DNA of 64,000 nucleotides from Gemmatimonadales bacterium (GTDB lineage: Bacteria; Gemmatimonadota; Gemmatimonadetes; Gemmatimonadales; GWC2-71-9), in assembly GCA_041390145.1 (NCBI GenBank), contig JAWKQM010000008.1, forward strand, positions 62,001 to 126,000. Direction: 5' to 3'. Numbering within the stretch: the first letter of the stretch is position 1; every line of letters starts with the position of its first letter. The notes under the pieces are model-generated. The model had not been told where the DNA came from. It worked only from the letters and a program-made list of their open reading frames with translations, and ran no database searches. Positions 18,114 to 27,020 of this stretch are shown in pieces. The position numbers and the translations under genes are program-made.

Positions 18114-18649
18114 CCGACGCACCGATGCCGACCCTGCGCACGCCGCGCCTCGTGCTCCGGCCGTTTCGTCTTGACGACGCGCCGGCAGTGCAGCGACTCG
18201 CGGGTGAACGGGAGGTCGCCGCCAACACGCTCACGGTGCCGCATCCGTATCCGGACGGGGCCGCCGAGGAGTGGATCGCCACGCATGCCGCCGGGTGGGC
18301 GGCAAAGGACGTGCTGACGCTCGCCGTCACGACACCCGGCGACGATGTACTCGTGGGCGCGGTCGGGCTGGCGTTGGCCATGGCGGACCGCCGTGCCGAA
18401 CTCGGATACTGGATCGGGACCCCCTGGTGGAACCTCGGGTACGCGACCGAGGCGAGCCGGGCGATCATCGACTTCGGGTTCACGTCGCTCGGCCTGCATC
18501 GCATCATGGCCCGCCACATGGCGCGCAACCCCGCGTCTGGCCGTGTGATGCAGAAGCTCGGCATGCAGCGGGAGGGGGTCCTGCGGGAACACACGCTCAA
18601 GTGGGGAGTGTTCGAGGACCTAGTGGTATATGCCGTGCTGTCGGAATGA
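18110..18649 (+). CDS. GNAT N-acetyltransferase, RimJ/RimL-like
   Basis: The 179-residue product begins with LRTPRLVLRPFRLDDA, the standard opening of the RimJ/RimL-type acetyltransferase family, and has the acetyl-CoA site near residues 105-120 (ELGYWIGTPWWNLGYATEA) and the closing GLHRIMARHMARNPAS and LGMQREGVLRE. The acceptor, a protein N-terminus or a small amine, cannot be read. It overlaps the sulfurtransferase stop by four bases (ATGA), and its own stop overlaps the next start the same way. Confidence 0.87.
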   Translation: MTDAPMPTLRTPRLVLRPFRLDDAPAVQRLAGEREVAANTLTVPHPYPDGAAEEWIATHAAGWAAKDVLTLAVTTPGDDVLVGAVGLALAMADRRAELGYWIGTPWWNLGYATEASRAIIDFGFTSLGLHRIMARHMARNPASGRVMQKLGMQREGVLREHTLKWGVFEDLVVYAVLSE

Positions 18650-19881
18650 CCCAGGGACCTGTTGATGCCGTGGTGGTGGGCGCGGGGGCGGCGGGGCTGC
18701 TCGCCGCGGCCTTCGCGGCGGGCGACGGGCGCCGCGTCATCCTCCTCGAGCGGACCCGGGACGGTGGGCGGAAGATCCTGATCAGCGGCGGAGGGCGCTG
18801 CAACATCCTCCCTTCGGTGGTGCGGGCCGAGTGGTTCGTCACCGATTCCTCCCCGAACTCGCTCCGCAACATGCTTCGTGGCTGGCCGCTTCCCGCCCAG
18901 CGGCGCTTCTTCGAGGAAGAGCTGCACCTGCCGCTGGTCCTCGAGGAGGAGAGCGGCAAGCTCTTCCCCGCCTCGAACCGCGCGCGCGATGTGCGCGACC
19001 GGCTGATCGAGCATGCGCGCGGGGCCGGCGCGGAGATTCGTTTCAGCTCCAGCGTGACCCGGCTGACGCCGTCCGGTGTGGTGTGGGAAGTCGGGCTTGA
19101 AACGGGTGAGGTGCTGCAGACCCGGACGGTCGTGGTGGCAACCGGCGGCCTCAGTGTGCCCAACACTGGAAGCGACGGGACGGGGCTTCAGCTCATGAGC
19201 GCGCTCGGGCATGTGATACATCCAACCTATCCGGCGCTGACGCCGCTGACGACGAATGTGGCGCGGTGGACGGATCTGTCCGGCGTGTCGCTGGATGCCG
19301 AGCTGACGGCGCCGCCCGAGACGCCGCGCTACTCGCTCCCACAGGGATTACTCTTCACCCACCGCGGATTCAGCGGACCGGCCGTCCTCAACATCTCGCA
19401 TGTCGTTTCGCGACCGCGGGCGGGGCCCCGCCCGGTCATCCTGGCCCGGTGGGGGGCGCTGGAACGGGGAGACTGGGAGCGCGAGTTCAACGCGGGTGGA
19501 CGCCTGCAGGTCGCGACGGTCGTGCGCCGCGCGCTGCCGGAACGGCTCGCCCTGGCGCTGCTCGAGGAGGCGGGAGTGCCGGCGGATCGCACGCTGGCGC
19601 AGCTGCGGCGCGAGGAGCGAGCGTCACTGTTGACGGCGCTCACGGCGATGCCGCTTCCGGTCACCGGGGACGAGGGGTATCGCAAGGCGGAAGTCACGGG
19701 AGGCGGCGTGGCGCTCTCCGACATCGACCCGGTCACCATGGAGAGCCGACGGACACCGGGGCTCTTTCTTTGCGGCGAGGTGCTGGACGCCTTTGGGCCG
19801 ATCGGTGGCTACAACTTTCACTGGGCGTGGGCGACGGGCAGGGCGGCCGGCATTGGCGCGCGCCGGCGCCTGACATCCTGA
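18646..19881 (+). CDS. NAD(P)/FAD-dependent oxidoreductase, YhiN/HI0933 family
   Basis: The 411-residue product has an N-terminal FAD site (DAVVVGAGAAGLLAA), the family hallmark GGRKILISGGGRCNI, a middle domain with FTHRGFSGPAVLNIS, and a C-terminal FAD segment ending LFLCGEVLDAFGPIGGYNFHWAWATGRAAG split across the fold. The family is widespread and uncharacterised; some relatives are annotated as aminoacetone oxidases. It overlaps the preceding gene by four bases (ATGA), which fixes its start at 18646. Confidence 0.9.
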   Translation: MTQGPVDAVVVGAGAAGLLAAAFAAGDGRRVILLERTRDGGRKILISGGGRCNILPSVVRAEWFVTDSSPNSLRNMLRGWPLPAQRRFFEEELHLPLVLEEESGKLFPASNRARDVRDRLIEHARGAGAEIRFSSSVTRLTPSGVVWEVGLETGEVLQTRTVVVATGGLSVPNTGSDGTGLQLMSALGHVIHPTYPALTPLTTNVARWTDLSGVSLDAELTAPPETPRYSLPQGLLFTHRGFSGPAVLNISHVVSRPRAGPRPVILARWGALERGDWEREFNAGGRLQVATVVRRALPERLALALLEEAGVPADRTLAQLRREERASLLTALTAMPLPVTGDEGYRKAEVTGGGVALSDIDPVTMESRRTPGLFLCGEVLDAFGPIGGYNFHWAWATGRAAGIGARRRLTS

Positions 19882-19892
19882 ATAGCGAGACG

Positions 19893-20432
19893 ATGGGCAT
19901 GCTCCCCGATCTTTCGAACCGGTTGGCGACGCTGGACGCGGCGCGGGAGGCGTTTCTGGCGCCGATCCGCGCTGCAACCGACCAGCAACGGTCCTTTCGT
20001 CCGGCGCCAGGGGCCTGGTCGATGCTCGACGTGACCGAGCACCTCGTCCTTGCCGAGGAGAAGAGTCTCCTCGGCATTCTGAAAGGACCGCCGCCCGGCA
20101 CCACGATCACGCCGGTGGCGCGGGTCCGGATGGCGATGGTGCTCCTGGTCATGCGGACGGACCTCCGGGTCAAGGTGCCGGTGGCGCGCGTGCTTCCCAC
20201 CGGAACCGTTTCCCTGGCGGAGCTGGAGACGCGCTGGGGGGAGGCGAGGCGAGGTCTGCAACAGGTTCTCGAGCCGGTTACCGCGGCGGAGGCTCGGACC
20301 GCCCGCTTCCGGCATCCGATCGGGGGATGGGTGTCGGTCGGAACAGGCGTGGCGTTCTACACCGCTCATATTCGGCACCATGCCAGGCAGGTCCGGCGCA
20401 TCCGTCGGGCCGCCGGCTTCCCGTCATCATGA
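19893..20432 (+). CDS. DinB family protein
   Basis: The 179-residue product has the four-helix DinB fold: an N-terminal helix ending FRPAPGAWSMLDVTEHLVLAEEKSL with a metal-binding His, and a C-terminal AHIRHHARQVRRI helix with the other two His. Family members bind a divalent metal and include thiol-dependent transferases and hydrolases such as bacillithiol transferase; the reaction here is unknown. The ATG at 19893 is 11 bases after the flavoprotein stop; a second ATG at 19899 is possible. Its stop overlaps the next gene. Confidence 0.82.
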   Translation: MGMLPDLSNRLATLDAAREAFLAPIRAATDQQRSFRPAPGAWSMLDVTEHLVLAEEKSLLGILKGPPPGTTITPVARVRMAMVLLVMRTDLRVKVPVARVLPTGTVSLAELETRWGEARRGLQQVLEPVTAAEARTARFRHPIGGWVSVGTGVAFYTAHIRHHARQVRRIRRAAGFPSS

Positions 20433-22222
20433 GCATGCCCGACGATCCCGGCGGCTTCCACCGCTCGCGGTTCCGGCAGGCCCGCGCCATCCTGCCCGAG
20501 CTGAAGCTTCGTCCCGCATCGGCGCTTCGCGAAGTCCTGAGCGAGGGCTATTCACGGAAGAGCTTCCGGAGCGACCTCCTGGCGGGCCTCGTGGTCGGCG
20601 TCGTTGCCCTGCCGCTTTCGATGGCGCTCGCCATCGCGGCCGGCGTCCCCCCGCAGCACGGCCTCTATACCGCGATCGTCGCCGGCGCCGTCATTGCGGC
20701 GCTGGGCGGATCTCGATTGCAGGTCTCCGGTCCTACGGCGGCGTTCGTCGTCATCCTGGTGCCGATCGTCCATCGGTTCGGGATCGGCGGCCTCCTGATC
20801 GCCTCGATGATGGCGGGAGCCATTCTCGTGGGATTCGGCGTCGCGCGCATGGGCAAGCTCATTCAGTTCATCCCGCTGCCGGTGACGGCCGGCTTCACCG
20901 CGGGCATTGCGCTCGTGATCGCGGTCTTGCAGCTGAAGGACTTCTTCGGCCTCACCCCGGAGGGGGCTCCCGAGCACTTTGTGGAGCGGGTCAGCGGGCT
21001 GGTTGCCGCGATGCCGACCGCGCGCTGGGAGGAGGCAGTCGTCGGGGCCGCGACGCTGGCAATCCTCGTGTTCTGGCCACGGTTGCGGACCAAGCTCCCC
21101 GGGCCGCTCGTCGCCCTGGTCGCCGTGGCGGTCGCGGTCGAGGTCCTGCGGCGGGTTGTCCCGGGATTCGACGTGGCCACCATCGGCAGCCGTTTCCAGT
21201 ACGTAGTGGATGGGGTGGTCCGCACCGGGATTCCGCGGCTGCCGCCGATGCCGATCCTCCCCTGGCAGATGCCCGGCGCGGGAGCGGAGCCACTGACGCT
21301 CTCCTTCGGCCTGCTGCAGGACCTGCTGCCGAGTGCCTTTGCCATCGCGATGCTGGGCGCCATCGAGTCGCTCCTCTCCGCGGTGGTGGCGGACGGAATG
21401 GCGGGGACGCGACACGATCCCAACGCGGAGCTGGTCGCGCAGGGAACCGGCAACCTGATCGCCCCGTTCTTCGGCGGGTTCGCGGCGACCGGCGCCATTG
21501 CCCGGACGGCGACGAACTTCCGGGCCGGGGGGCGCTCCCCGGTGGCGGCGATCACCCACAGTGTCGTGGTGCTGGCGGCCATGCTCGTCCTGGCTCCGCT
21601 GCTTGGCGCGCTCCCCATGGCGTCGCTGGCCGCGCTGCTGCTGCTGGTCGCCTGGAACATGAGCGACCTTCCCCACGTGCTCCGGGTCCTCCGCGTGGCT
21701 CCCCGCAGCGATGCCCTTGTCCTCCTGACCTGCTTCTTCCTGACCGTCATCTTCGACATGACCGTGGCGGTCACGGCGGGCGTCCTGCTCGCCGCCGTGC
21801 TCTTCATGCGCCGGATGGCCGATCTTTCGGGAACCAGGCTGGTGGAGGACGGTCAGCACCTCGCGCTGCGGGAGCCGCTTCCCCCGGGCGTGGTGCTGTA
21901 CGAAATTGCAGGGCCGCTCTTTTTCGGCGCGGCTGAAAAGGCGATGGACTCGCTGCACGCGAGCGCCGGCGAGGCCGGCGTCGTTCTGCTGGAACTGGGG
22001 GCGGTACCGGTCATCGACGCGACCGGGATGGTCAATCTGGAGTCGGCGCTGGCACGCCTGGCGCGCGACCACACGCTCGTGATTCTCGTGCGGGTACAGG
22101 CCCAGCCCGCAAAGTTCCTGACGCGGGTGGGCATCGTCCACTCGCCCGGGCGGCTCGCATTCGCCGCCACGCTGGAGGAGGGTCTTTCCCTCGCCCGCGC
22201 CCATCTCTCAAGGAGTTCCTGA
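20429..22222 (+). CDS. SulP family anion transporter with STAS domain
   Basis: The 597-residue inner-membrane protein opens the SulP core with DLLAGLVVGVVALPLSMALAIAAGVPPQHGLYTAI and contains the expected gate segments (GGSRLQVSGPTAAFVVI, GFTAGIALVI, GNLIAPFFGGFAATGAIARTATN). A cytoplasmic STAS domain occupies the last 120 residues. Such proteins carry sulfate, bicarbonate or dicarboxylates by proton or sodium coupling; the anion is not predictable. It overlaps the DinB stop by four bases and its stop shares a base with the FKBP start (TGATG). Confidence 0.92.
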   Translation: MSMPDDPGGFHRSRFRQARAILPELKLRPASALREVLSEGYSRKSFRSDLLAGLVVGVVALPLSMALAIAAGVPPQHGLYTAIVAGAVIAALGGSRLQVSGPTAAFVVILVPIVHRFGIGGLLIASMMAGAILVGFGVARMGKLIQFIPLPVTAGFTAGIALVIAVLQLKDFFGLTPEGAPEHFVERVSGLVAAMPTARWEEAVVGAATLAILVFWPRLRTKLPGPLVALVAVAVAVEVLRRVVPGFDVATIGSRFQYVVDGVVRTGIPRLPPMPILPWQMPGAGAEPLTLSFGLLQDLLPSAFAIAMLGAIESLLSAVVADGMAGTRHDPNAELVAQGTGNLIAPFFGGFAATGAIARTATNFRAGGRSPVAAITHSVVVLAAMLVLAPLLGALPMASLAALLLLVAWNMSDLPHVLRVLRVAPRSDALVLLTCFFLTVIFDMTVAVTAGVLLAAVLFMRRMADLSGTRLVEDGQHLALREPLPPGVVLYEIAGPLFFGAAEKAMDSLHASAGEAGVVLLELGAVPVIDATGMVNLESALARLARDHTLVILVRVQAQPAKFLTRVGIVHSPGRLAFAATLEEGLSLARAHLSRSS

Positions 22223-22734
22223 TGCGCCGCGCCGCTCTCTGCCTCATTCTCGCCGTGCTCACCGGCTGTTCGCTCGACGCCGTCCGCTCCAGACCGCTCG
22301 GTGCGCAGTCCCAGGCCAAGAGCGCCGTGGTGGGAGCGCCCGAAACGCTGACCTATGCTCCGAGCCTGAACGTCGATATCGACATGATGGCCCGAACGGA
22401 GAGCGGCCTCTACTGGAAAGACCTGACCGAGGGCACCGGCGCGGAGGCGGTGCGCGGGTCGACGGTGGTGGTGGAATACAGCGGCTGGCTGGCCAACGGC
22501 AACCTCTTCGACAGCAGCAAGAACGCTGGAAGGCCGTTCTCCTTCGCGCTGGGACGGAGGCAGGTGATCGATGGGTGGGACGAGGGGGTGGCCGGCATGC
22601 GGGTGGGCGGGAAGCGGCTCCTCGTCATTCCTCCGCAGCTTGGATACGGGTCGGGTGGAGCTGGGGCGATGATCCCCGGCAACGCCACGCTGGTCTTCGA
22701 GGTCGAGCTGCTCGAGGTGCGGGGCGGCAAGTGA
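22222..22734 (+). CDS. FKBP-type peptidyl-prolyl isomerase lipoprotein
   Basis: The 170-residue product has a lipoprotein signal with Cys at LTGCS, then a linker and one FKBP domain (about residues 65-168). Family residues are seen in VVVEYSGWLANGNLFDSS, FSFALGRRQVIDGWDEGVAGMRVGGKRLLVIPPQLGYG and IPGNATLVFEVELLEV. It should catalyse cis-trans prolyl isomerisation in the periplasm, tethered to a membrane. Its start shares one base with the SulP stop (TGATG), so translation is likely coupled. Confidence 0.92.
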   Translation: MRRAALCLILAVLTGCSLDAVRSRPLGAQSQAKSAVVGAPETLTYAPSLNVDIDMMARTESGLYWKDLTEGTGAEAVRGSTVVVEYSGWLANGNLFDSSKNAGRPFSFALGRRQVIDGWDEGVAGMRVGGKRLLVIPPQLGYGSGGAGAMIPGNATLVFEVELLEVRGGK

Positions 22735-22742
22735 CCCCTTGC

Positions 22743-22777
22743 GGCATTTCCCCCCAAGCGGATCGTTGGGGGATGCC
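22743..22777 (+). terminator. Possible terminator after the FKBP gene
   Basis: A stem of five plus seven pairs (GGCAT/ATGCC and CCCCCAA/TTGGGGG) with a three-base bulge lies eight bases after the FKBP stop. It has only a weak T tail (TACCTTGG). It may end the six-gene run that began at 17265. Confidence 0.35.
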
Positions 22778-22812
22778 TACCTTGGCCCTCCCCCGCCGCC
22801 CCTGGAGGTTAC

Positions 22813-23373
22813 GTGGTCTCACTCCTTGATCTCTGGCTCCCGATCCTGCTCGCCGCGGTCCTCATCCACGTCGGCGGGTTCGTCATGTGGATGGTCTTGC
22901 CGCATCATCGCGGCGACTGGAAGAAGCTCCCGGATGAGGATGGAGTGCTCGCCGCCCTGCGGAAGTCGGGGGCGGGCGTCGGTCAGTACAACTTCCCGCA
23001 TTGTGATTCCCGGGATGCGGCGAGGGACCCGGCCTGGCTGGCCAAGGCGGAGGCCGGGCCGATGGGGTTCCTGATTCTCGGGGCGCCGGGTCGGCCAAGG
23101 ATCGGTAAGTCGTTGGGGCAATACTTCTTGTACACCCTCGGCGTTTCCTTCATAGTTGGTTATGCCGCTTCTCACACTTTGCCCGCCGGCGCACCCTATC
23201 TTCCCGTATTCCGGGTGGTCGGCACGGTCGCCACGTTGGCCTATGCGGCCGCGCTGGTGCCCGGGGCCATCTGGTTTTCGCGCTCGTGGGGGAGCACCGC
23301 CCGCGAGATGTTTGATGGGCTGGTCTTCGGGTTGCTGACTGCCGGCGTGTTTGGCTGGCTCTGGCCCCGCTGA
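22813..23373 (+). CDS. Hypothetical membrane protein
   Basis: The 186-residue product has an N-terminal transmembrane helix (LLDLWLPILLAAVLIHVGGFVMWMVL) then a short soluble stretch (about residues 30-95, with HHRGDWKKLPDEDGV and QYNFPHC) and three further hydrophobic segments towards the C-terminus. I recall similar small proteins of unknown function in soil bacteria but cannot name a family. Start is GTG at 22813 with an excellent GGAGGTT ribosome-binding site. It lies alone before the peptidase genes. Confidence 0.72.
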   Translation: MVSLLDLWLPILLAAVLIHVGGFVMWMVLPHHRGDWKKLPDEDGVLAALRKSGAGVGQYNFPHCDSRDAARDPAWLAKAEAGPMGFLILGAPGRPRIGKSLGQYFLYTLGVSFIVGYAASHTLPAGAPYLPVFRVVGTVATLAYAAALVPGAIWFSRSWGSTAREMFDGLVFGLLTAGVFGWLWPR

Positions 23374-23432
23374 GCTGTCCAGTCTTCGGCTGCCCTTTGG
23401 CGGCCCCCTTTCAACTCGTCGTGGAGCTGCCC

Positions 23433-25538
23433 ATGTCCCGCCGTTTCCTTCCGCTGCTGGCTGTCATCGGATTCCTGATGGCCGCCCCGCTGACCGCTCA
23501 GGACACCTGGGCCCCGAGTGAATATCCGGGGCTCGAGACCGGGAAGATGTGGACCTTTGACCAGCCGCCGCTCGCCTACTGGGCCAAGCGCTACGGCTTC
23601 AACGCCACCCCGCAGTGGCTCGACCACGTGCGGCTCAGCTCGCTGCGGATTCCGGGTTGTTCGGCGTCGTTCGTCTCGCCGAACGGCCTGATCATGACCA
23701 ACCACCACTGCGCTCGCGCCTGTGTCGAGTCCGCGACCAAGCCGGGCGAGGACCTGCTCGGCAACGGCTTCTATGCGGCGCGGCGGGAAGACGAGCGGGT
23801 CTGCCAGGGGATGACGGCCGACCAGCTGCAGGCGATCACCGACGTCACCGCGGAGGTCACGAAGGCGGTCCCGGCGGGGAGTTCACCGACGGTCGCCGCG
23901 GCGAAGCGCGCCGAGGCGATTGACCGGATCGAGTCGACCTGCAAGGCAGGGGCAGCCGACGTGAACTGCCAGGTGGTCACGATGTACCGGGGTGGCAAGT
24001 ACATGCTGTATCGCTTCCACCGGTTCAACGACCTCCGGCTCGTGTTCGCGGTGGAAAGCCAGACGGCCTTCTTCGGCGGCGATCCCGACAACTTCACCTA
24101 TCCCCGCTACGACCTCGACATGTCGATGGTGCGGGCCTACGTGGACGGCAAGCCCGCCAGCACCGAGTACTTCAAGTGGGCCAAGACGGGGAGCCAGGAG
24201 AAGGACCTGGTCTTCGTGACCGGCAACCCCGGCTCGACCGGGCGGCTCAACACGATGGCGCAGATCGAGTTCCTGCGTGACCTGACCTATCCGAGCCTGC
24301 TCGACGGCTACAAGCGGCGCATCGCCGTGTATCACCAGCTGTCCGCCATGGATTCGACCCGGGCCCTGGCGCTCCGGAACACCATCTTTGGGCTTGAGAA
24401 CTCACAGAAGGCCGTGGGTGGGTATCAGTCGGGGCTGCTCGATCCCAAGCTGATGAGCCAGAAGACCGCGTGGGAGACCAACTTCCGCCACTCGGTGAAC
24501 GCGAACGCCGCGTACAAGAAGGCGTACGGCGACCCCTGGAAGGAGATCGAGCAGGCGCGGGCATCGATGCGGAAGCTCGATGCACAGCGCCAGTTCTATT
24601 CGTACAACGCGTATGGCACCCGCCTCCTGCAGCTGGCCGGGCTCATTGTCCGGGCCCCCGCCGAGGCGGCGAAGCCCGACTCCGCCCGGATGCCGCTCTA
24701 TCAGGACTCCCGGCAAGCCATGCGCGACCGGGCCATCAGCTCGACCACCCCGATCGACACGCTGCAGGAGCGTCTGCTCCTGGCCCAGTGGTTTGAGGCC
24801 ATGCAGGCGGCGCTCCCCGCGACCGATCCGGTCCTGAAGGCGGCGCTGGCCGGCCGCACACCGGCCGACGCGGCGGCGGCGATGGTCCGCGGCTCCCAAA
24901 TTTCCACGGCCGCACAGCGTGAGGCGTTGATGGCGGGCGGCGCATCGGCCATCGCGGCGTCGAACGACCCGTTCATCAAGCTGGCCGTCACGATCGATCC
25001 CCTTGACCGGGCGGTGCAGACGAAGTGGGCCGACCTGGCCGACCGTGAAGCCGAGCAGGACGAGCTCGTGGCGCGCGCACTGCTGGCGGTGTACGGGAAC
25101 AGCGTCGCCCCCGATGCGACCTTCAGCCTCCGCATTTCCGATGGCGAGATCCTCCGGTATCCCTACAACGGCACCATCGCCCAGCCGTTCACCACCTTCT
25201 ACGGGTTGTACGACCGGTCGGCCGGCTTCAACGGTGTCCCGCCGTTCAACCTCACCTCGCGGTGGGTGACGAACCGCGGCGCGCTTGACCTGGCGACGCC
25301 GTTCAACGTGGCGGGCACGGTGGACATCATTGGCGGGAACTCCGGCAGCCCCATCATCAACAAGAACGCCGAAGTGGTCGGGCTGATCTTCGACGGCAAC
25401 ATCGAGATGCTCCCGAACCGGTTCCTGTACACCGAACGGGTCGCGCGAGCCGTCTGGGTGGACAGCCGTGCGATCATCGAGGCGCTACGCCAGGTGTACG
25501 GCGCCGGGCCGCTCGCCGACGAGATGACCGGCAACTGA
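23433..25538 (+). CDS. S46 family dipeptidyl-peptidase, DPP7-like
   Basis: The 701-residue product has a signal peptide (ends LTAQ) and then the S46 fold. The chymotrypsin-like parts are in place: TNHHC with His91-His92, the GGDPDNFTYPRYDLD segment carrying the probable Asp, and GGNSGSP with the nucleophile Ser637. A long helical domain is inserted between them. In this family the residue 18 after the Ser sets specificity: Gly in DPP7 (hydrophobic P1) and Arg in DPP11 (acidic P1). Here it is Gly655, so DPP7-type is inferred. It should release dipeptides in the periplasm. The ATG at 23433 has GGAG close upstream. Confidence 0.92.
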   Translation: MSRRFLPLLAVIGFLMAAPLTAQDTWAPSEYPGLETGKMWTFDQPPLAYWAKRYGFNATPQWLDHVRLSSLRIPGCSASFVSPNGLIMTNHHCARACVESATKPGEDLLGNGFYAARREDERVCQGMTADQLQAITDVTAEVTKAVPAGSSPTVAAAKRAEAIDRIESTCKAGAADVNCQVVTMYRGGKYMLYRFHRFNDLRLVFAVESQTAFFGGDPDNFTYPRYDLDMSMVRAYVDGKPASTEYFKWAKTGSQEKDLVFVTGNPGSTGRLNTMAQIEFLRDLTYPSLLDGYKRRIAVYHQLSAMDSTRALALRNTIFGLENSQKAVGGYQSGLLDPKLMSQKTAWETNFRHSVNANAAYKKAYGDPWKEIEQARASMRKLDAQRQFYSYNAYGTRLLQLAGLIVRAPAEAAKPDSARMPLYQDSRQAMRDRAISSTTPIDTLQERLLLAQWFEAMQAALPATDPVLKAALAGRTPADAAAAMVRGSQISTAAQREALMAGGASAIAASNDPFIKLAVTIDPLDRAVQTKWADLADREAEQDELVARALLAVYGNSVAPDATFSLRISDGEILRYPYNGTIAQPFTTFYGLYDRSAGFNGVPPFNLTSRWVTNRGALDLATPFNVAGTVDIIGGNSGSPIINKNAEVVGLIFDGNIEMLPNRFLYTERVARAVWVDSRAIIEALRQVYGAGPLADEMTGN

Positions 25539-27001
25539 TGAAGCAGACGGCGCCCCAGGCGCGCATCACGGATCTCGGTCGCCGCCGCCTCGCGGTGGCG
25601 CTGGCCGGGGTCCTGGTGGCCGGCTGTGCCATGAACCCGGCCACCGGCCAGAACGAGTTCAACCTGGTGTCGGAGAGCCAGGAAGTCGCGATGGGGATGG
25701 AGGCGGCCCAGCAGGTGGCCGTCCAGATGGGGCCGTACGAGGATCCGGTCTGGCAGCCGTACGTCTCGAAACTGGGGTTGCAGCTGGCCGCCAGCTCGGA
25801 GCGGCCGCAACTTCCCTGGAAGTTCACGGTGGTGGACGACCCGCAGGTCAACGCCTTCGCGCTGCCCGGCGGGTTCATCTACATCACCCGCGGTATTCTT
25901 GCGAACATGAATTCGGAGGCCGAGCTGGCCGGCGTGCTCGGCCACGAAATCGGGCACGTCACCGCGCGTCACTCCGCCACCCAGATGAGCCGGGCCCAAC
26001 TGGCACAGTTGGGCCTGGGCCTCGGCGCCGTCCTCCGTCCCGAGCTCCAGCAGTACATGGGAGTGGCCGGCGCCGGGTTGCAACTCCTCTTCCTGAAGTA
26101 CACCCGTGACGACGAGAGTCAGGCCGACATGCTCGGCTTTCGGTACTCGCTGCGCTCGGGGTACGATCCGCATGCGATGCTCGACCTGTTCACCATGCTC
26201 GAGGGCGTGGAATCAGCCAGCGGGCAGGAGCGGCTTCCCGCCTGGGCCGTGACGCACCCGTACCCGGAGAACCGCCTGGCCCAGACGCAGCGAATGCTCG
26301 ACAGCGCCAAGGTGAGCTCCACGGGGCTGATCTGGAACCGGGAGACGTACGTCCGGCAGCTTGACGGGATGGTGTACGGCGCCGATCCCCGTCAGGGGTA
26401 CTTCGATGGCCAGGCGTTCTACCATCCGGAGTTGAAGCTTCAGCTGCTCTTTCCTGCCGGCTGGCGGACCAACAACGGCTTTTCGGCGGTGACGGGCCTG
26501 GCGGAGCAGCAGGACGGGCTCCTGCAGCTCGAGCTCGGCAGCACGGACGCGATCGCAACGCAGCTGCAGGCCTTCCTGGCCCAGCCAGGGGTCACGCCGG
26601 GCAGCACCAGCAGCGCATCGATCAACGGGCTTCCCGCGGTCTCCGCGCCTTTCAGCGCGACCCTCGAGGACGGATCCCCTGTCCGCGGTCGCATCGCGAT
26701 TCTCAGCTACGGCGGCCGGAGCTACCGCCTGATGGGCATTGCGAAGGAGGCGCAGGCGGCGGCCTACGACCCGATCATCCAGGGCTGGATCCGCAGTTTT
26801 CGTCCCCTCACGGACGCGGCGAGGCTCAACGTCAGCCCCGCCCGCATCCGGATCGTGAAGCTCAGTGCCCCGATGACGGTGTCGGCGTTCAACGCCAAGT
26901 ACCCCTCCACGGTGCCGATCGGGCAGGTGGCGTTGCTCAACGGCGTTGCGGTGGACGGCAGCTTCCCTGCAGGAAAGCTCGTCAAGCGGGTGGTCAAGTA
27001 G
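25538..27001 (+). CDS. M48 family metalloprotease lipoprotein, BepA/YggG-like
   Basis: The 487-residue product has a lipoprotein signal (LVAGCAMNPATG) and an M48 peptidase domain (about residues 45-250) with the zinc motif HEIGH at His136-His140, preceded by INSEAELAG-like MNSEAELAGVLG, and a third ligand region DESQADMLG. The remaining 220 residues form a second domain with no recognised function. Family members degrade misfolded outer-membrane or periplasmic proteins. The start shares one base with the stop of the S46 peptidase (TGATG), so the two proteases are made together. Confidence 0.9.
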   Translation: MKQTAPQARITDLGRRRLAVALAGVLVAGCAMNPATGQNEFNLVSESQEVAMGMEAAQQVAVQMGPYEDPVWQPYVSKLGLQLAASSERPQLPWKFTVVDDPQVNAFALPGGFIYITRGILANMNSEAELAGVLGHEIGHVTARHSATQMSRAQLAQLGLGLGAVLRPELQQYMGVAGAGLQLLFLKYTRDDESQADMLGFRYSLRSGYDPHAMLDLFTMLEGVESASGQERLPAWAVTHPYPENRLAQTQRMLDSAKVSSTGLIWNRETYVRQLDGMVYGADPRQGYFDGQAFYHPELKLQLLFPAGWRTNNGFSAVTGLAEQQDGLLQLELGSTDAIATQLQAFLAQPGVTPGSTSSASINGLPAVSAPFSATLEDGSPVRGRIAILSYGGRSYRLMGIAKEAQAAAYDPIIQGWIRSFRPLTDAARLNVSPARIRIVKLSAPMTVSAFNAKYPSTVPIGQVALLNGVAVDGSFPAGKLVKRVVK

Positions 27002-27020
27002 GCGTGCGGGCCGCCTCGCG

